NCBI GenBank assembly: GCA_014649555.1
Contig: BMTG01000011.1
Span: 1 to 64,000, forward strand
Source of the DNA: Streptomyces globisporus
GTDB lineage: Bacteria > Actinomycetota > Actinomycetes > Streptomycetales > Streptomycetaceae
DNA: 64,000 bases
Direction: 5' to 3'
The translations under genes were made by a program, and so were the position numbers. The first letter of the stretch is position 1; every line of letters starts with the position of its first letter. Shown one piece after another: positions 1 to 10,000 of this stretch. A model generated the notes under the pieces. That model did no database searches. It had not been told where the DNA came from and saw nothing but the letters and a program-made list of their open reading frames with translations.

Positions 1-792
1 CACCGCACGAATCGCATCCCCATCACGCACCGCATCCGACAACCGCTTCAACACCACGAGTCCGACGCCACTGCCACCGACGGTGCCATGCGCCTCCGCG
101 TCGAACGCACGGCAGTGACCATCGGGAGAGAAGATGTTCCCTTCCTGGTACTGGTAGCCGCCGTGCTGAAGGACGTTGATCGTCGCCCCACCGGCGAGCG
201 CCACGTCGCATTCGAACTCGAGGAGGCTCTTGCACGCCTGATGGACCGAGACCAGCGAGGTGGAGCACGCCGTGCCGATCGTCATGCTCGGCCCGGTCAG
301 ATTGAGGCGATGAGAGATCTGGGTGGCCGCGAAATCCTTGTCGTTGAAGAGCGAGATCTGGCGGGCGAACGATGTCATCAGGTCGGTGCGCGGCAGCAGA
401 TGGTGGAGGAAATATCCGCTGCGCCCGATCCCGAGAAAGACACCGGTCGTGCTTTTACTGCTCGTCGGGTCGCAGCCTGCGTCCTCCAGTGCCTCGACAG
501 CCACTTCGAGGAGGAACCGTTGCTGCGGATCCATGATCTCCGCCTCGCGCGGCGTGTATCCGAAGTATGCCGCGTCGAACTTTTCGATCCCGTCGAGAAT
601 TCCCGCCGCGCGCACGAGGTCCGGATTCGACAGAACCGCGGGGTCACCGTGAGCGGCGATGACGTCGTCGTCGCTGAGGAGGGAGATCGACTCCTTACCC
701 TGAATGAGACTCTGCCAGAATTCCTCGGTGTTCGCGGCTCCGGGAGCGCGCAGACCCATTCCGATAACGGCAATGCTTCGATCGTCACTCAC
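1..792 (-). CDS. Type I polyketide synthase, ketosynthase N-terminus (partial)
   Basis: This is the 5' end of a modular PKS gene that continues beyond base 1; 264 codons are open to the edge. The protein opens with the usual start of a KS domain (IAVIGMGLRAPGA) and contains the DPQQR segment and the nucleophile motif GTACSTSL, with Cys at about residue 176, then SPDGHCRAFDA. The start is GTG at 792-790. It overlaps the TGA of the preceding NRPS gene in a 4-base GTGA, so translation is probably coupled. The KS would extend the peptidyl chain delivered by the C-A-T module just upstream, which makes this the second PKS entry point in the assembly line. AT and later domains lie outside the window, so extender choice cannot be judged. 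Confidence 0.93.
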   Translation of the reverse strand, partial: MSDDRSIAVIGMGLRAPGAANTEEFWQSLIQGKESISLLSDDDVIAAHGDPAVLSNPDLVRAAGILDGIEKFDAAYFGYTPREAEIMDPQQRFLLEVAVEALEDAGCDPTSSKSTTGVFLGIGRSGYFLHHLLPRTDLMTSFARQISLFNDKDFAATQISHRLNLTGPSMTIGTACSTSLVSVHQACKSLLEFECDVALAGGATINVLQHGGYQYQEGNIFSPDGHCRAFDAEAHGTVGGSGVGLVVLKRLSDAVRDGDAIRAV

Positions 793-3700
793 CGCTTACC
801 CCCATTCCGTGCACCCATGGCCGCCCGGCGCCTTTCAAGACGACTCTGGACACCCGCGAAAGTCTGCTCGCTCTCCGTCCCGGATATGTGACGGGCCAGG
901 GAGGCGATCGTTGGATATTTATACAGATCGATCATGTTCAGCTTTTTCGGGTAAGCGGCCTTCAATTGGCCGAAGACCCGGGCGAGAAGAATCGAATTCC
1001 CTCCGATGTCGAAGAACCCGTCATCCGCTCCAGGGCGGGAGACACCGAGGACCTCCGACCAGACCTCGGCGATGGTCTTCTCGATCTCGGTCCCGGGCTC
1101 CCGGTAGGCGCGCTGCGCCTGCTCGGGTTCGGGAGAGGGCAACGCGGCCCAGTCCGTCTTTCCGTTGGGCGTGAGAGGGACGGCCGCCAGCTCGACGAAC
1201 GCGGCGGGGGTCATGTACTCGGGGAGCGTCGCCCGGACCGCGGCCACGGCGTCTCCTCGGTCGAAGCCGTGGCCCTCTTCCATGACGACGTACGCCACGA
1301 GGCGCCTGGTGCCCAGCTGGTCCTGACGCACGACGGTCACGGCATCACGGACACCCGCGAGCTTCCGGAGCACCGCCTCGATCTCGCCCAGCTCGATCCG
1401 GAAGCCGCGCAGCTTGATCTGCCGGTCGTTCCGGCCGAGATACTCCAGCTCTCCGTGCGGGAGCCAACGGGCCAGGTCCCCGGTGCGGAAGAGGCGCGCT
1501 CCGGGCCGGCTCCCGAAGGGATCGGGGACGTAACGCTCGGCGGTCAGCGACGGCCGGCGATGGTACCCCTGGGAGACGCCGTCGCCTCCGAGGTAGAGCT
1601 CTCCGGCGATGCCGGTCGGCACGGGCCGCATCGCCGAGTCGAGGACATAGGACTGCGAGTTCGCGATGGGGCGCCCGATCAGCGGCTTGGCGCCGTCCTC
1701 GGGAACGAGGGTGAACGTCGAGTACACCGTGTCCTCGGAGGGCCCGTACAGGTTGTACACCTTCCGCACGCCGTCTCGAGCGTGGAGCCGGTCGACGAGA
1801 TCGCGCGGCAGCGGCTCGCCCGCGAGGTTGACGACGCGTACGCCTTCCGGCAGTCCGCCAAGGCGCAGAAGCGTGTCCATCGCGGAGGGCACCGTGTTCA
1901 CCAGCGTCACACGGTCACGCGCCGGCAGGGACGGAAGCAGGAGCGCGTTGTCCGCGAGGACGACGGTGGCTCCGGTGGTGAGCGGCAGGAAGAGCTCGAA
2001 GACGGAGAGGTCGAAGCAGATCGACGTCGAGGCGAGCGTCCCTTCGAGCTCGTCGGCGGAGAAGACCCCTTTCGCCCACATCAGGAGCGACACCACGTTG
2101 CGATGCGTGATCCGTACGCCCTTCGGCCTGCCGGTCGAACCCGATGTGTAGATCACGAGAGCGACCGACCGCTCGTGCGCGGCAGCACCGCCGGCCAGGG
2201 CGTCGGATCCGGCCGCCTCGTCCGGCCCCGCCTCCTCGTCCACCGTCAGCAGCCGGGCCGACGAACAGGACAGCGCCTCGCGCGTCGACGCCTGCGCCAG
2301 CACCACCACGGGGGACGCGTCGCTGAGGATCTGGTCGATGCGCGACGGCGGGTAGGCCGGATCGAGCGGCACATACGCCGCGCCCGCCTTCAGCACGGCA
2401 AGCAGCGCGGCGGGCAGGTCGGGACCGCGCTCGAGACACACGCCCACGAACGCCCCGGAGGTGACGCCCGCGGTCCGTAGGCGTCGCGCGAGCCGGTTCG
2501 CGTGTGCGTCGAGCTCTGCGTAGGTGAGCCGTTCCTCACCGGCGATGAGCGCCGTCGCCTCGGGCGTCGCCGCCGCCTGCGCCTCGAACAGCTCGTGCAC
2601 GGGGCGCTGTTCGTGCTGCCCGGTCTGCGTCCGGTTCCAGTCGACCAGCAGGCGTCGGCGCTCCTCCCCGGCCATGACCGGCAGCTCGCCCAGCGTGCGC
2701 GGCGCGGCGACCAGTTCGGCGAGGAGCACCTGGTAGTGCTCCAGCATCCGTTCGACGGCGGCCGCCTCGAACCTGTCCTCGTCGAAGGCGATCTTGAGGG
2801 TCATCTCCTCGCCCGGCGCGACCGTCAAGGTGAGCGGGAAGCTCGTCTGCTCCGACGTCCGGACCGACTCGACCCGAATCCCTCCGCCGGGGGCGTCGAG
2901 TGCCTTCCCCATCGGGAAGTTCTCGAACACCACCAGCGAGTCGAACAACGGCACATCGCCCTGCACACCGGCCCAGCGCCGGATCTCGGCGAGCGGAGCG
3001 TAGCCGTACTCCTCACGTTCGACCTGGGCCGCCTGGAGACCGCGAAGCCAGTCGGCCACCGGCGCCCCGTCGTCGACGCGGACGCGCACGGGCAGCGTGT
3101 TGAGGAAGCACCCGACCATCGACTCCACACCGTTGATCGACGGAGGGCGGCCCGAGGCGACCATCCCGAACAGGACGTCGTGTTCGTCTCCGTAGCGGCC
3201 GAGCAGCAGTGCCCAGGCACCCTGTGCCAGCGTGCTCAGCGTGATCCGCTCACGCCGGGCTCCGTCCTGGAGGGCCGCCGTGGCCTCGCGCGAGAGCGTC
3301 ACACCGCGCCTGGCGATACGGCCGGGGCCGGGGTGGCCGGCCGACGGCCGGTCCACGCCCAAGGGAGTCGGCCCGTGCACTCCGGCGAGCGACCGGCGCC
3401 AGTACTTCTCCGCCTCGGCGAGATCCTGCCCGCGCAGCCACTCTATGTACTCGCGGTACTGCACGGCCGGAGCGAGCGCTGCCGTCCCGCCGCTCACCCG
3501 GGCCCGGTAGTGCCGCATGACCTCCGTCACCACGGTCGGCATCGACCAGCCGTCGGAGATCGCGTGGTGGCGGGTCCAGAGGAACCGGTGCCGGTCCTCC
3601 GAGAGACGCACCAGGAGGCAGCGCATCAACGGTGCGCGGGAGAAGTCGAAATCCTGCCCGCGGTCCTCCTCCATACGGGCGTCGAACCGCGCCCGCTGCT

Positions 3701-3998
3701 CATCGGCGGGCAGGGACGTCCAGTCCTCCTCGCACCACGGAAGGTCGGCCCGTCGGCGTACGACCTGCAGCGGACGGCTCTGGTCGATCCGCATGAACAG
3801 GGTCCGGTGGACGGCGTGCCGTGCCGTCACCTCGTCCCAGGCCGCGCGGAACGCGTCCACGTCGAGGGGCCCGCAGACATCGAACGACAGCTGCACGACG
3901 TAGACGCCGCTGTTCGGAGCGAGCTGTGACGTGAGCAGCATCGCGTGCTGGAGCGGCGACAGCGGGTAGATGGCCTCGATGTCGTTCGTCTTGTTCAT
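789..3998 (-). CDS. NRPS single module C-A-T, alanine-like A domain
   Basis: A 1069-residue module. The C domain starts at residue 8 (IYPLSPLQHAML) and has an intact HHAISDG near residue 147. The A domain has YTSGSTGRPKG near 620, FDLSVFEL near 660 and NLYGPSED near 760. The carrier motif GGNSILLAR has its Ser at about 1002. By eye alignment to PheA the pocket reads D-L-F-N-N-A-L-V-Y. That is one change from the DLFNNALTYK code known for alanine, so Ala is the best guess. The short N-terminus follows an acidic tail on the E domain of the preceding protein, as expected for a communication-domain pair. The C-terminus is basic (SRLERRRAAMGARNGGKR) and probably docks to the downstream KS. The gene sits 15 bases after the preceding NRPS gene. 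Confidence 0.93.
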   Translation of the reverse strand: MNKTNDIEAIYPLSPLQHAMLLTSQLAPNSGVYVVQLSFDVCGPLDVDAFRAAWDEVTARHAVHRTLFMRIDQSRPLQVVRRRADLPWCEEDWTSLPADEQRARFDARMEEDRGQDFDFSRAPLMRCLLVRLSEDRHRFLWTRHHAISDGWSMPTVVTEVMRHYRARVSGGTAALAPAVQYREYIEWLRGQDLAEAEKYWRRSLAGVHGPTPLGVDRPSAGHPGPGRIARRGVTLSREATAALQDGARRERITLSTLAQGAWALLLGRYGDEHDVLFGMVASGRPPSINGVESMVGCFLNTLPVRVRVDDGAPVADWLRGLQAAQVEREEYGYAPLAEIRRWAGVQGDVPLFDSLVVFENFPMGKALDAPGGGIRVESVRTSEQTSFPLTLTVAPGEEMTLKIAFDEDRFEAAAVERMLEHYQVLLAELVAAPRTLGELPVMAGEERRRLLVDWNRTQTGQHEQRPVHELFEAQAAATPEATALIAGEERLTYAELDAHANRLARRLRTAGVTSGAFVGVCLERGPDLPAALLAVLKAGAAYVPLDPAYPPSRIDQILSDASPVVVLAQASTREALSCSSARLLTVDEEAGPDEAAGSDALAGGAAAHERSVALVIYTSGSTGRPKGVRITHRNVVSLLMWAKGVFSADELEGTLASTSICFDLSVFELFLPLTTGATVVLADNALLLPSLPARDRVTLVNTVPSAMDTLLRLGGLPEGVRVVNLAGEPLPRDLVDRLHARDGVRKVYNLYGPSEDTVYSTFTLVPEDGAKPLIGRPIANSQSYVLDSAMRPVPTGIAGELYLGGDGVSQGYHRRPSLTAERYVPDPFGSRPGARLFRTGDLARWLPHGELEYLGRNDRQIKLRGFRIELGEIEAVLRKLAGVRDAVTVVRQDQLGTRRLVAYVVMEEGHGFDRGDAVAAVRATLPEYMTPAAFVELAAVPLTPNGKTDWAALPSPEPEQAQRAYREPGTEIEKTIAEVWSEVLGVSRPGADDGFFDIGGNSILLARVFGQLKAAYPKKLNMIDLYKYPTIASLARHISGTESEQTFAGVQSRLERRRAAMGARNGGKR

Positions 3999-4013
3999 CG
4001 CGTCAGTCCCGTC

Positions 4014-7000
4014 CTAGCTCTCAAGTTCCTCGAGAAGGTCGTCGAGCTCCTCCTGGGTCAGGTCGATGTCCGGGAACGCGGACGGGTCGACCTTCAGCCG
4101 GCCCGTACGGCAGTCCTCGACGACCTGCCGGACCGAGGCGGTGAACCGGGCGGCGAGGGCCTCGACGGTCTCCGCTTCGTGCACGGCCTCGCTGAAGGTG
4201 AAGCCGACGCGGAGGCGCCCGTCGGCCACGATTCCGTTGACGCTCAGCAGGTGCTTGCGCCGCTGCGCCGCACCGTGCGAGGCGCCGACGGAGTCCGTGG
4301 ACAGCTCGAACATCGAGTCCGGCAACCGCGAGGCGTCGGCCTGTCCCAGGTAGTTGAAGACGATCTCCGCCTGGCTCCCGCGGGCCAGCCGTTCGCGAAC
4401 GGACCGGTCAGGGGCCAGATGACGCAGCAGGCCGAATCCGACACCGCGCCTCGGGACGCTTCGCACCTGCTCCTTCACGGCCCGCAGCCCGTCGGCCCCG
4501 GCCGACGGGTCGACGCGCAGCGGATACATCGCCGTGAACCAGCCGATGGTGCGCGAGATGTCCACGTCGTCGAAGAGCTCCTGGCGGCCGTGCCCCTCCA
4601 CATCGACGAGGAGTGGTCGAGAGCCGGTCCACGGCGCGCACGCCTCGGCCAGCGCGTGGAGCAGCACGTCGTGCGCGTCGGTCTTGTGCGCGGCGTGCAT
4701 ATCGCGTACGAGCGTGGTCGTCTCGTCGGCCGAGAGTTCCACGGTGACCGTCCGCGCCGTCGCCTCGGTGTTCGCCCCGTCCCGGTCGCGCGGCAGCGGC
4801 GCCGTCGGCGATTCGATCTGGCGCGCCCAGTAAGCGAGTTCGGCCTGGGTCTCGTCGTCGGCCGCGTGTGCCTGGAGCCTCGCGACCCACTCCTTGTACG
4901 AGGTGGTCTTCGGCGGGAGCCGCACGGGGCGCCCGTCGCGCAGCGCCTCGTAGCACGCCTGGAGGTCTTCCATGAGGACGCGCCACGAGATTCCGTCGAC
5001 GACCGTGTGGTGGATGACGGTGTAGACCTGGGCCGGACGCCTTCCGCCGTAGTCGATGTAGACCATGCGCAGCAGTGGCCCGTTCCGCAGGTCCAGGGCG
5101 CCCTGGGTCCGTGCCTGCATGGCGGCGACAGCCCCGGCCCAGGACGATTGCTGTTCATCCGTCAGGTCGAGGCGTTCGACCGGCTCGCTCTTCTCCTCCG
5201 GTGCGCTCGTCCATTGGCGGACGCCCGCCGCGTCGCGGACGAAGCGGTTCCGGAGGGCGTCATGGTGCCGTACGACGGCGTCGCGTGCCCTCGCCAGCAG
5301 GTCGAGGTCGAGCCCTCCCGCGGTGACGTCGACCAGGACGGCCTGGTTGTAGTGATGCGCGTCGGCGAGCTCCTGCTCGAAGAACCAGCGCTGGATGGGG
5401 GCCAGCTCCGCGTCGCCCAGGACCAGGCCCTGCTCCGCTCGCGGTCCGGCGCCCTCCTTGGCCGCCGTGGCGAGTTCGGCGAGCGTCTGGTACCGGAACA
5501 GGTCGCGGGCGGAGAGGACGATCCCCGCGTTCTTCGCGCGCGAGACCATCTGGATCGCGATGATCGAGTCGCCGCCGAGCTCGAAGAAGTTGTCGTCCGC
5601 GGCGACGTTCGGCTGTCCCAGGAGCTCGCTCCAGATCTGTGCCAGCCGTTCCTCGACCCGCGTCCGCGGCGCGAGGAACGAGTCGGCCGGCCGCTGTTCG
5701 GGGAGCGGGTCCGGCAGGGCCTTGCGGTCCACCTTTCCGCTGGGCAGCAGTGGCAGCGCGGGCAGTTCGACGAACAGGGCGGGGATCATGTACCGCGGCA
5801 GCCGCTCCTCCAGGTGCCCGCGCGCCTGGGCGACGTCGAATCCGTCCGTCGCGACGACATGGGCGACGAGCCGCTTGCCGCCGCGCCCGTCGTCGTCCGC
5901 CACGACCACCGACGCCTGTACACCCGGCGCGTCGGCGAGGGCCGACTCCACCTCGCCGAGTTCCACCCGGAAGCCGTTCACCTTGACCTGGTGATCGCGG
6001 CGTCCGACGAACTCCAGTTCACCGCCTGGCCGGTAGCGCACGATGTCACCCGTGCGGTACATCCTGGCCTCGGCGTCCGCCGCGAAGGGGTCGGGGACGA
6101 ACCGCTCGTCCGTGAGTTCGGGCCGGTGCAGATAGCCGCGCGCGACGCCGTCGCCGCCGATGCACAGTTCTCCGGGTACGCCGGCCGGGACCGGGTTGAG
6201 CCGTCCGTCGAGGACGTAGACCCGGGTGTTGGACAGCGGACGACCGATGGAGTTGTCGGCGCCGGTGACCGTATGGCTGGTGGACCAGATGGTCGCCTCG
6301 GTCGGGCCGTAGACGTTGAGCACCTGGCCGCCGACGGTCGCGGACAGCGTACCGGCCAGCGTGGGCGTCAGCGCCTCGCCGCCGACGAGCATCCAGTCCA
6401 GCTCGCGCAGGGACCGTCGTGCGTCGTCGTTGGCGACCAGCAGCGCGGCGAGCGACGGAGTGCACTGCAGGTGCGTCACCCCGTGGAGCTCGATGAGCCC
6501 GGCGATGTCCTCGCGCGGCGCCTCCCCGGGGGCCGGCGAAACGGTCCGGCGCAAGGTGTCGAGATGCTCGAAGCTCGCCAGCACCTCCTCCGTGCCGACG
6601 CCGAAGTCGATGAGACAGGCGATTTCGTCCACCCCGGTCTCGCGCAGCCGGTCGACGAACGGCACACACTGCTCCGGAGTGCCGAAGAGCCCGCTGTCGC
6701 CGTAATAGCGGTCGAACGCGTGGTCAAGGAGCGCGTCGAGGTCCTTCTCGTCGAAGTCCTCGATCTCCAGCCCACGCGAGCGGGCGATGGGACGCACGAG
6801 ATCGACGGAGTCGCGCAGGTAGTTCTTGAACGGCTCACGCACGGTCCGTCGGACGAACTCCTCGTCGTCCGACACGAACGTGTGGAGCATCAACGTGACA
6901 TGCCCTTCGCCGGCGTGTCCCGCCTCCCTCCGGGCGGTGCGGTACACCTCTAGCGAACGTGCCAGGTCCTCCACCGACTGCCCGAGCAGGTGAGTCAGCA

Positions 7001-10000
7001 GGTTGGCGCCGACGGCGCCGGCGCGACGGAACGTCTCCGGGTTGCCCGCCGCCGTGATCCAGACGGGCAGCTCCGGCTGCACGGGGCGGGGCAGCGTCCG
7101 CACCTCGATGTCCTCGCCGGTTCCCGAGACCGTCCGCACCGCCTCGCCGCGCCAGAGTTTCCGCACGACGTCGAGGTCGCGGAACATGATCTCCTTGCGG
7201 TCGGCGAAGTTCTCCGGCGCGAGGGCGAAGTCGTGGGGCTGCCAGCCCGAGGCGATCGAAAGCCCCACGCGCCCGTCGGACAGGTTGTCGATCATCGCCC
7301 AGTCCTCGGCGACCCGGATCGGGTTCTGGAGCGGGAGCACCAGGCTTCCGGTGCGGATTCCGATCCGCTTCGTGGAAGCGGCGACGGCGGCGGCGGTGAT
7401 GCCCGGGTTCGGATAGAGCCCGCCGAACGTTCCGAAGTGCCGCTCCGGTGTCCACACCGCCGCGAAACCATGCTCGTCGGCCCAGCGCGCACCGTCGAGC
7501 AGCATGCGGTACTTGTCCGTCCCGCGCTCCCCGGCGTCGCTCGCGAAGTAGAACAGGCTGAAGTCGACGGGCCTGTCGGAGCCGGGTTTCCGGGCATCGC
7601 TCAGCACCAGCTCCTCGCCGACGAGCACGACCTTGAAACCGCGCGTCAGGGCCCACAGCAGTTCGAGGACCGAGATGTCGAAGGTGTAGTGCGTCAGCGC
7701 GAGCCAGGTGCCCGGCGCGGAGCCGCCGAGGCGCTGGTCCATGGCGGCGAAGAACCCCGCCAGATTCCGCTGTGCGACCATCACGCCCTTGGGGCGGCCG
7801 GTGGACCCCGACGTGTAGATCACGTAGGCCAGGTGGTCGGGGCGGAGGGTCCGGGTCGGGGAGGATCCGTCCGCGGCGGCGTCCGTCTCCGGGTCGATGA
7901 GCTCGACGCCTTCCGGCAACTCCGCCGAGCGGGCCGCCGATGCGACCACGAACCGCAGCCCGGTGTCCTCGATCATGTACGCGATCCGGCCGGCGGGAGC
8001 GCCGGGGTCCATCGGAACGTACGCGCCGCCCGCCTTGAGCACGGCGAGCATGGCGACGACCATCTCGACCGACCGCTCGGTCCACAGGCCGACGATGACG
8101 TCCTCGGCGACGCCCCTGGACCGCAGGGTCCGCGCCAGTCGGTCCGCCTCCCGGTCGAGTTCGCCATAGGTGAGCGAGCGGTCGCCGAACACCAGTGCCG
8201 TGGCCTCGGGGGCGGCCTTCGCACGCGCCTCGAAGGCGTCGGCGACGAACGGCTCGTCGGTCCGAGCGACGTAGTCCCGGTTCCAGTCGGCAAGAACGAG
8301 CTCCCGCTCCGGCTCACCGAGGAAGGTGAACTCGCCTATTCGGGTGGCCGGTTCGCGGACGGCGGCCCGGATCAGCCCCGTGAAGTGGTCGGCCAGTCGC
8401 TCGATCGTCGGGGCGTCGAAGAGATCCGTGCGGTACTCGACGCGCCCCGTCAGCCCCTCGTCGTTCTCGACCAGGTCGACGGTGAGGTCGTACTTCGCGA
8501 CGCTTCCCGGCAGAGCCAGCGGCTCGATCCCGAGACCGTCCATGCCGCGCCCGTCGCCGGGCGCGGTCTGGTAGACGAAGAGAGCCTGGAAGAGCGGCGT
8601 GTGCCCGGGGTCCCGCGGCGGATTCAGCGCCTCGACGAGGCGTTCGAACGGGAGATCCTGATGCGTCTGGGCGGCGAGCGTCACCTCGCGCACCCGCCCC
8701 AGCAGGTCCTCGAAGGACGGGTCCCCGGACAGATCGGTCCGGATCACCAGCGTATTGAAGAAGCACCCGATCAGGGCCTCTGCCTCGGCACGCGTACGGT
8801 TCGCTATGGGCGTGCCGACCGCGATGTCCTCCTGGCTCGTGTAGCGCGACAGCAGGACGTTGAACGCGGTGAGCAGCGCCATGAACATCGTGGACTGCCG
8901 TTCCCCGGCCAGCGCGCGCAGCGCGTCCGTGGTGGCCCGGTCGAGGGTGATCGGGACGGTCGCGCCCCCGGTCCCCTGGACGGCGGGCCGGGGCCGGTCG
9001 GTGGGGAGGTCCAGCAGGGCCGGCAGTCCGCGCAGCTGCTCCGTCCAGTACTCCAGCTGCGGACGGATCCGGTCGGATTCCAGCCGCTGGTTCTGCCAGG
9101 CGGCGAAGTCGGCGTACTGGATCGCCAGCGGCGCGAGCGGAGAGGGCTGGTCCGCCCGGAACGCCGTGTACAGCGTCACGACCTCCTGCCAGAGCACAGC
9201 GGTCGACCAGCCGTCGGAGACGATGTGATGCAGGCACAGGAGCAGTACGTGCTCCTCGGGCGTGACGCGCAGGATCTCGGCCCGGAACAGCTCGTCGCGC
9301 TCCAGGTCGAAGGTCCGCGCCGCGAAGGCCCGCTCCCTGGACGGCACGTCCGGAGCGGCGACGTCCACCACCGGCACGTCGACGGCCGACGCCTCGCGGA
9401 CGATCTGTGCGGGAACGCCGTCCACCGTCACGAAGTTCGTGCGGAGCGCCTCGTGGCGGCGTACCACCTCACTCAGCGCGCCTACCAGGCAGGCGGTGTC
9501 CAGGGGGCCGCTGATGCGGAGGGCCGCGGGGATGTTGTAGGCGGCGCTCGCGCCGTCGACCTGGGAGAGCACCCAGATGCGGCGCTGCGCGTAGGACAGG
9601 GGCAGCGGTCCGGTGCGCTCGATCGGCGTGATCGCGTCATCCGCGTCCGCCTTGCCCGCCGCGCGCTCGGCGTCGATCACTTCGGCCAGCTGCGCGACCG
9701 TGGAGGACTCGAACAAGGTGGCGACCTGAAGCGCGACCTGGGTGGCTGCCCGCACGCGGGCGACGACGCGGGTGGCCCCCAGCGAGTTGCCGCCGAGCGT
9801 GTGGAAGAAGTCGTCGTGCACGCCGACCTTCTCGCAGCCGAGGATGTCCGCCCAGACCCCCGCGAGCAGGGTCTCCGTCTCCGTACGCGGCGCTACGTGG
9901 CTCGCCGCTCTGGACGCGTCGGGGTCCGGCGCCGGCAGCGCCCGCCGGTCCACCTTCCCGTTCGGGGTCAGCGGCAGAACCGGCAGCACGACGACTGCGG

